From Nocardia wallacei (GTDB lineage: Bacteria; Actinomycetota; Actinomycetes; Mycobacteriales; Mycobacteriaceae), in assembly GCF_014466955.1 (NCBI RefSeq), contig NZ_AP023396.1, positions 7,378,001 through 7,442,000 on the forward strand: a DNA stretch of 64,000 nt, given 5' to 3'. Positions within the stretch are counted from its first letter, which is position 1. Every line of letters starts with the position of its first letter. This document shows, one piece after another, positions 61,046 to 64,000 of this stretch. The notes beneath the pieces were generated by a model. It did not search any database. It worked only from the letters and a program-made list of their open reading frames with translations, and was not told the origin of the DNA. The position numbers and the translations under genes are program-made.

Positions 61046-61573
61046 GTGACGGGCAAGACCTCTTGGCTGGATTCGGGCCTGGTGATCCTCGGGACAGCCG
61101 GGCCGACGGCGCTGACCATCGACCGCCTGGTGGCGGCCACCGGACTGAGCACCGGCTCCTTCTATCACCATTTCCGGGGTATGCAGGCATACAGGGTGGC
61201 ACTGCTCGAGCACTTCGAGGCGGTGCACACCACGCACTACATCCGGCAGGTAGCCGACGCCGCCGGGCTCGATGCCCGCGCCCGGCTCGAACTGTTGCTG
61301 GATCTGGTGCTCGGCAGCGACGAACCCGCCAATATCGAACTCGCGATCAGCGCCTGGGCCTTGAACGAACCGCTCGCCGCGGCCGCCAAGGAGCGAGTGG
61401 ACAAGGCACGCTTGGATTTCCTGCGCACATTGCTGCTGGAGGACGGCCACCGCGAACACGACGCGCAGGCGATGGCGCGGATGCTGTACCTGTTCGTGCT
61501 CGGCGCGGCGAGCATGCGACCCACCGTACCGCCGGAGGAGCTACGGGACCTGTGCCGCCGGGTACTGAGCTGA
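61046..61573 (+). CDS. TetR-family transcriptional regulator
   Basis: A 175-residue regulator. The HTH spans residues 20-45 (ALTIDRLVAATGLSTGSFYHHFRGM), with the FYHHF motif typical of TetR recognition helices; the C-terminal ligand domain is helical and short. GTG at 61046 has no strong ribosome site. It is divergent from the small four-helix membrane protein, with the probable operator between them, so it likely represses both. Ligand unknown. Confidence 0.9.
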   Translation: MTGKTSWLDSGLVILGTAGPTALTIDRLVAATGLSTGSFYHHFRGMQAYRVALLEHFEAVHTTHYIRQVADAAGLDARARLELLLDLVLGSDEPANIELAISAWALNEPLAAAAKERVDKARLDFLRTLLLEDGHREHDAQAMARMLYLFVLGAASMRPTVPPEELRDLCRRVLS

Positions 61574-61645
61574 CCCACTCGGATCGGCGATGTCGACCGG
61601 ATTGCCGTGTCTGCGAGGCGTTCTCGTGTATCGCCGGGTGTGTTT

Positions 61646-62365
61646 CTACCAGGCCCGGGTGAGGTCGGCGTGCTGGCTGATCCAGGAGTGCATGGCTATG
61701 CCTGCGGCTACGCCGGCGTTGATGCTGCGAGTGGAGCCGAATTGGGCTATGGAGACTGTCATTACGGCGGCTTGTCTGGCCTGGTCGGTGACGCCGGGGC
61801 CCTCCTGGCCGAACAGGAGCAGGCAGTTGCGGGGGAGGCGGGCGGTTTCCAAGGGGGTCGAGCCGGGGACGTTGTCCACGGCTACGACGGTGAGTTCCTC
61901 GCGGTCGGCGAAATCGAGCAGGGCCGCTACGTCGGCGTGATGGACGATGCGCTGGTAGCGGTCGGTGACCATGGCACCGCGGCGGTTCCAGCGGCGGCGG
62001 CCGACGATGTGCACGGCGGCCGCGGCGAAGGCGTTGGCGGTGCGCACCACGGTGCCGATGTTGGCGTCGTGCCCGAAGTTCTCGATGGCGACGTGGAAGG
62101 GGTGGCGGCGGCGGTCGATGTCGGCGACGATCGCCTCGCGGGTCCAATAGCGGTAGGCGTCCACGACATTGCGGCGGTCGCCGTGCGCGAGCAGTTCGGG
62201 GTCCAGGCGCGAATCGTCGGGTGGCTCGGTGCCGAACTCTTCCCACCAGGAGCCGACGCCGTGCGGATGCTCGCCCCATTCGGTGGGGCCCGCCGCGGCC
62301 TCGCTCCCGGGCTGCGCCGTCTCGTTCTCCGCCCGCTGCACATCGTCATCGTGCCGTATCACCAT
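61646..62365 (-). CDS. TrmH/SpoU-family RNA 2'-O-methyltransferase
   Basis: A 239-residue SPOUT methyltransferase. The three trefoil-knot motifs are present: NIGTVVRTANAFAAAAVHIV (motif 1), LLLFGQEGPGVTD (motif 2) and GSTRSINAGVAAGIAMHSW (motif 3), forming the AdoMet site. An acidic, less conserved N terminus of about 90 residues precedes them. Substrate (tRNA or rRNA ribose) cannot be told; Rv0380c-like proteins are the nearest I know. It lies about 70 bp from the end of the TetR gene, tail to tail. Confidence 0.88.
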   Translation of the reverse strand: MVIRHDDDVQRAENETAQPGSEAAAGPTEWGEHPHGVGSWWEEFGTEPPDDSRLDPELLAHGDRRNVVDAYRYWTREAIVADIDRRRHPFHVAIENFGHDANIGTVVRTANAFAAAAVHIVGRRRWNRRGAMVTDRYQRIVHHADVAALLDFADREELTVVAVDNVPGSTPLETARLPRNCLLLFGQEGPGVTDQARQAAVMTVSIAQFGSTRSINAGVAAGIAMHSWISQHADLTRAW

Positions 62366-62383
62366 GTCGTCACCGCAGGCCGA

Positions 62384-62707
62384 TCACGCCGCCGAGGCGC
62401 CGATCGCGATCGCGATGATCACGAAGTAGGCCAGCAGCATGAGCAGGCTGAAGCCGACCAGCACGGTCGACACGATGCCCAGCACGTAGCCGACCTGCGC
62501 ATTGGTGCGTCCGCCGTACATACCGCCGGAACCGTCGATCTCGTTGAGCACCCGCCGCCCCATCACCCACGCGAACGGTCCCACCACACCGCAGAGCAGG
62601 CTGACGATTCCCAGGATCAGTATCGTGGTGGCCTGCGGATGCTCGGGAGGCTGATACGGCAGGTAGCCGTAACCGCCGTACTGCGGCGGCGGAGGAGGAT
62701 AACTCAC
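62384..62707 (-). CDS. DUF4190-type small membrane protein
   Basis: A 107-residue protein: a Pro/Tyr/Gly-rich cytoplasmic start (YPPPPPQYGGYGYLPYQPP), then two membrane helices with TTILILGIVSLLCGVVGP before a short RRVLNEID loop and NAQVGYVLGIVSTVLVGFSL after it, the DUF4190 pattern. Two helices joined by a polar loop; function unknown. Ends about 18 bp before the TrmH gene start, so the two may be co-transcribed. Confidence 0.82.
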   Translation of the reverse strand: MSYPPPPPQYGGYGYLPYQPPEHPQATTILILGIVSLLCGVVGPFAWVMGRRVLNEIDGSGGMYGGRTNAQVGYVLGIVSTVLVGFSLLMLLAYFVIIAIAIGASAA

Positions 62708-62835
62708 CGCGTCATCGTAGTCGCGGCGGCGCTCCGCGACGACCGGACCGCAGGGCCTACGGTGGGGCTACCCACACCGGACATTCGGTGGGTCGCTCCC
62801 TCGATTCCCGCCACGCCCGCGACCAGCATGGAGAC

Positions 62836-64000
62836 ATGACCGAGACCTTCGCCGAACCGACCCTCGTGCTCGAGCGCCCCGAGCGGCTGCCGATGACCGC
62901 CGGCCGGGTGTTCCGCACGCTGCTTCGCGCCCCGTTCGAGGCCCGGACCTGGAAGGACCTGGTCTACCTGGTGGTGGCCTGCGTGCTCGGCGGCGTCGCC
63001 GCGGTCTGGCTGTTCGCCGGATTCGGCGCCGGGCTGTACACCTCGATCTTCCTGCTCGGGATCCCGCTGCTGGCCCTGGTACTGCTGGCCGGGCGACTCT
63101 GGGGCCGGGTGTACCGCGCCGTCGGCGCCACGCTGCTGGACACGCCGATGCCCGCGCCGCCCGACTTCGCGCCGCGGCCCGGCCCGCTCGGGTGGCTGCG
63201 CAGCGCCTTCACCGACCGCACGTCGTGGCGGGCGCTGGTGTTCCTGATCGCCGAGGTGGCCCTCGGTTTGTTCGCCGGATACGTCGTGCTCGTGGTCGTC
63301 GCGATGACGGTGTTCACCGCCATCTCCCCCATCCCGTGGGCCGTCTTCCACCCGGTGAACGTGGACGAGCAAGGGCGCGAACATCATTCGCTGGCCCAGT
63401 TCGGCGACTTCTACGTCGACACCTGGCCGCGCGTACTGGCCATGGCCGCCGTCGGCGTGATCGGCTGCTTCCTGCTGCCGTGGCTGGTGCGCGGCGTGGC
63501 GTGGCTGCACAAGCAGCTGTCGCTGGCCCTGCTCACCCCGACCGCCCGCGACCGCCGGATGGTCGAATTGCAGGAGAGCCGCCGGGTCGCGGTGGCGGAT
63601 TCGGCCGCGACGCTGCGGCGGCTGGAACGCGATCTGCACGACGGCACCCAGGCGCGGCTGGTCACCATCGCCATGGCGCTCGGCCGCGCCGAGGAGCGCC
63701 TCGCCGCCGGTGGCGACCCAGCCGACCTGATCGCCGACGCCCACGCCGGCTCCAAGGAGGCCCTCGCCGAACTGCGGGAACTGGTGCGCGGTATCCATCC
63801 GCCCGCGCTGGAGCTGGGCTTGGAACCGGCTTTGGAGACGCTGACGGCCCGCTGCGCCGTGCCGGTCGAGTTGCGAATGCAGTTGCCCCAGCGGCCCAAC
63901 CCGGCGATCGAGGCGATCGCCTACTTCTCCGTCGCCGAATTGCTCACCAACGTGGTGAAACACTCGGGTGCCACCCGCGCCTGGGTGTCGGTCCGGCCGA
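62836..64000 (+). CDS. NarL-type sensor histidine kinase (partial, 3' end outside window)
   Basis: At least 388 codons read plus strand from the ATG at 62836 (MTETFAEPTLVLERPERL), which is preceded by GGAG. Four membrane helices lie in the first 245 residues, in two hairpins. The HisKA_3 box is LERDLHDGTQARLVTIAMAL with phospho-His in RDLHDG, and the start of the ATPase domain, FSVAELLTNVVKHSGATRAW, is reached at the window's end. This is the class paired with LuxR-type response regulators, which should be encoded just beyond. The signal is unknown. Confidence 0.92.
   Translation, partial: MTETFAEPTLVLERPERLPMTAGRVFRTLLRAPFEARTWKDLVYLVVACVLGGVAAVWLFAGFGAGLYTSIFLLGIPLLALVLLAGRLWGRVYRAVGATLLDTPMPAPPDFAPRPGPLGWLRSAFTDRTSWRALVFLIAEVALGLFAGYVVLVVVAMTVFTAISPIPWAVFHPVNVDEQGREHHSLAQFGDFYVDTWPRVLAMAAVGVIGCFLLPWLVRGVAWLHKQLSLALLTPTARDRRMVELQESRRVAVADSAATLRRLERDLHDGTQARLVTIAMALGRAEERLAAGGDPADLIADAHAGSKEALAELRELVRGIHPPALELGLEPALETLTARCAVPVELRMQLPQRPNPAIEAIAYFSVAELLTNVVKHSGATRAWVSVRP

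Overview
This is a 64-kb, mostly high-GC (about 65-75%) chromosomal stretch from a mycolic-acid actinobacterium (Mycobacteriales), most likely Nocardia or a close relative. The evidence is long stretches of gene order shared with Mycobacterium tuberculosis, an F420-dependent glucose-6-phosphate dehydrogenase, a PknG signalling operon, a fused HadA/HadB-type dehydratase, DUF3558 lipoproteins and ESX (type VII) accessory proteins. There are no rRNA or tRNA genes, CRISPR arrays or recognisable transposases. Both ends cut genes: an ABC permease on the left and a histidine kinase on the right.

Region 1 (1-14.1 kb) holds an ABC exporter pair, the thiamine genes thiO-thiS-thiG with divergent thiE, a NUDIX hydrolase, the glnX-glnH-pknG nutrient-sensing operon, and ackA-pta of the acetate switch. 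This is the Rv0408-Rv0417 block of M. tuberculosis.

Region 2 (14.1-23.8 kb) is accessory. A luciferase-like oxidoreductase and a Ddn-type nitroreductase come first. They are followed by seven genes in several orientations: two small helical ESX/EspC-like proteins, a DUF3558 lipoprotein, a second putative lipoprotein, an 840-residue WxG protein, a PPE-like protein and an EspG-like chaperone. Part of this stretch is only about 45% GC and uses TTA codons. It lies between pta and fgd1, which are neighbours in M. tuberculosis, so it looks like an insertion of an orphan ESX substrate/chaperone set.

Region 3 (24-41.9 kb) is a mixture: a HAD phosphatase; a DJ-1/PfpI-MarR operon with two perfect 16-bp palindromic operators; an orphan class Ib nrdF and an fprA ferredoxin reductase, each preceded by DtxR/IdeR-like boxes; metZ coupled to a rhodanese; an AMACR-type racemase; a large LuxR/AAA regulator; an O6-alkylguanine methyltransferase; a MocR regulator; a second rhodanese; and purA.

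Region 4 (41.9-57.1 kb) follows Rv0357c-Rv0365c: purA, an Rv0358-like gene, an M50 protease, a DUF3151 protein, a greatly expanded Rv0361-like repeat protein, fba, DedA (here two tandem copies) and GH76. Inserted among them are a FUSC protein, a HadAB-type fusion, a DUF4185 secreted protein and an EmbR-like SARP-FHA regulator. A very large hairpin sits between purA and the Rv0358-like gene.

Region 5 (57.2-64 kb) has a WYL regulator divergent from a short UvrA-like ATPase, a TetR regulator divergent from a small membrane protein, a TrmH/SpoU methyltransferase, a DUF4190 protein and the start of a NarL-type histidine kinase.
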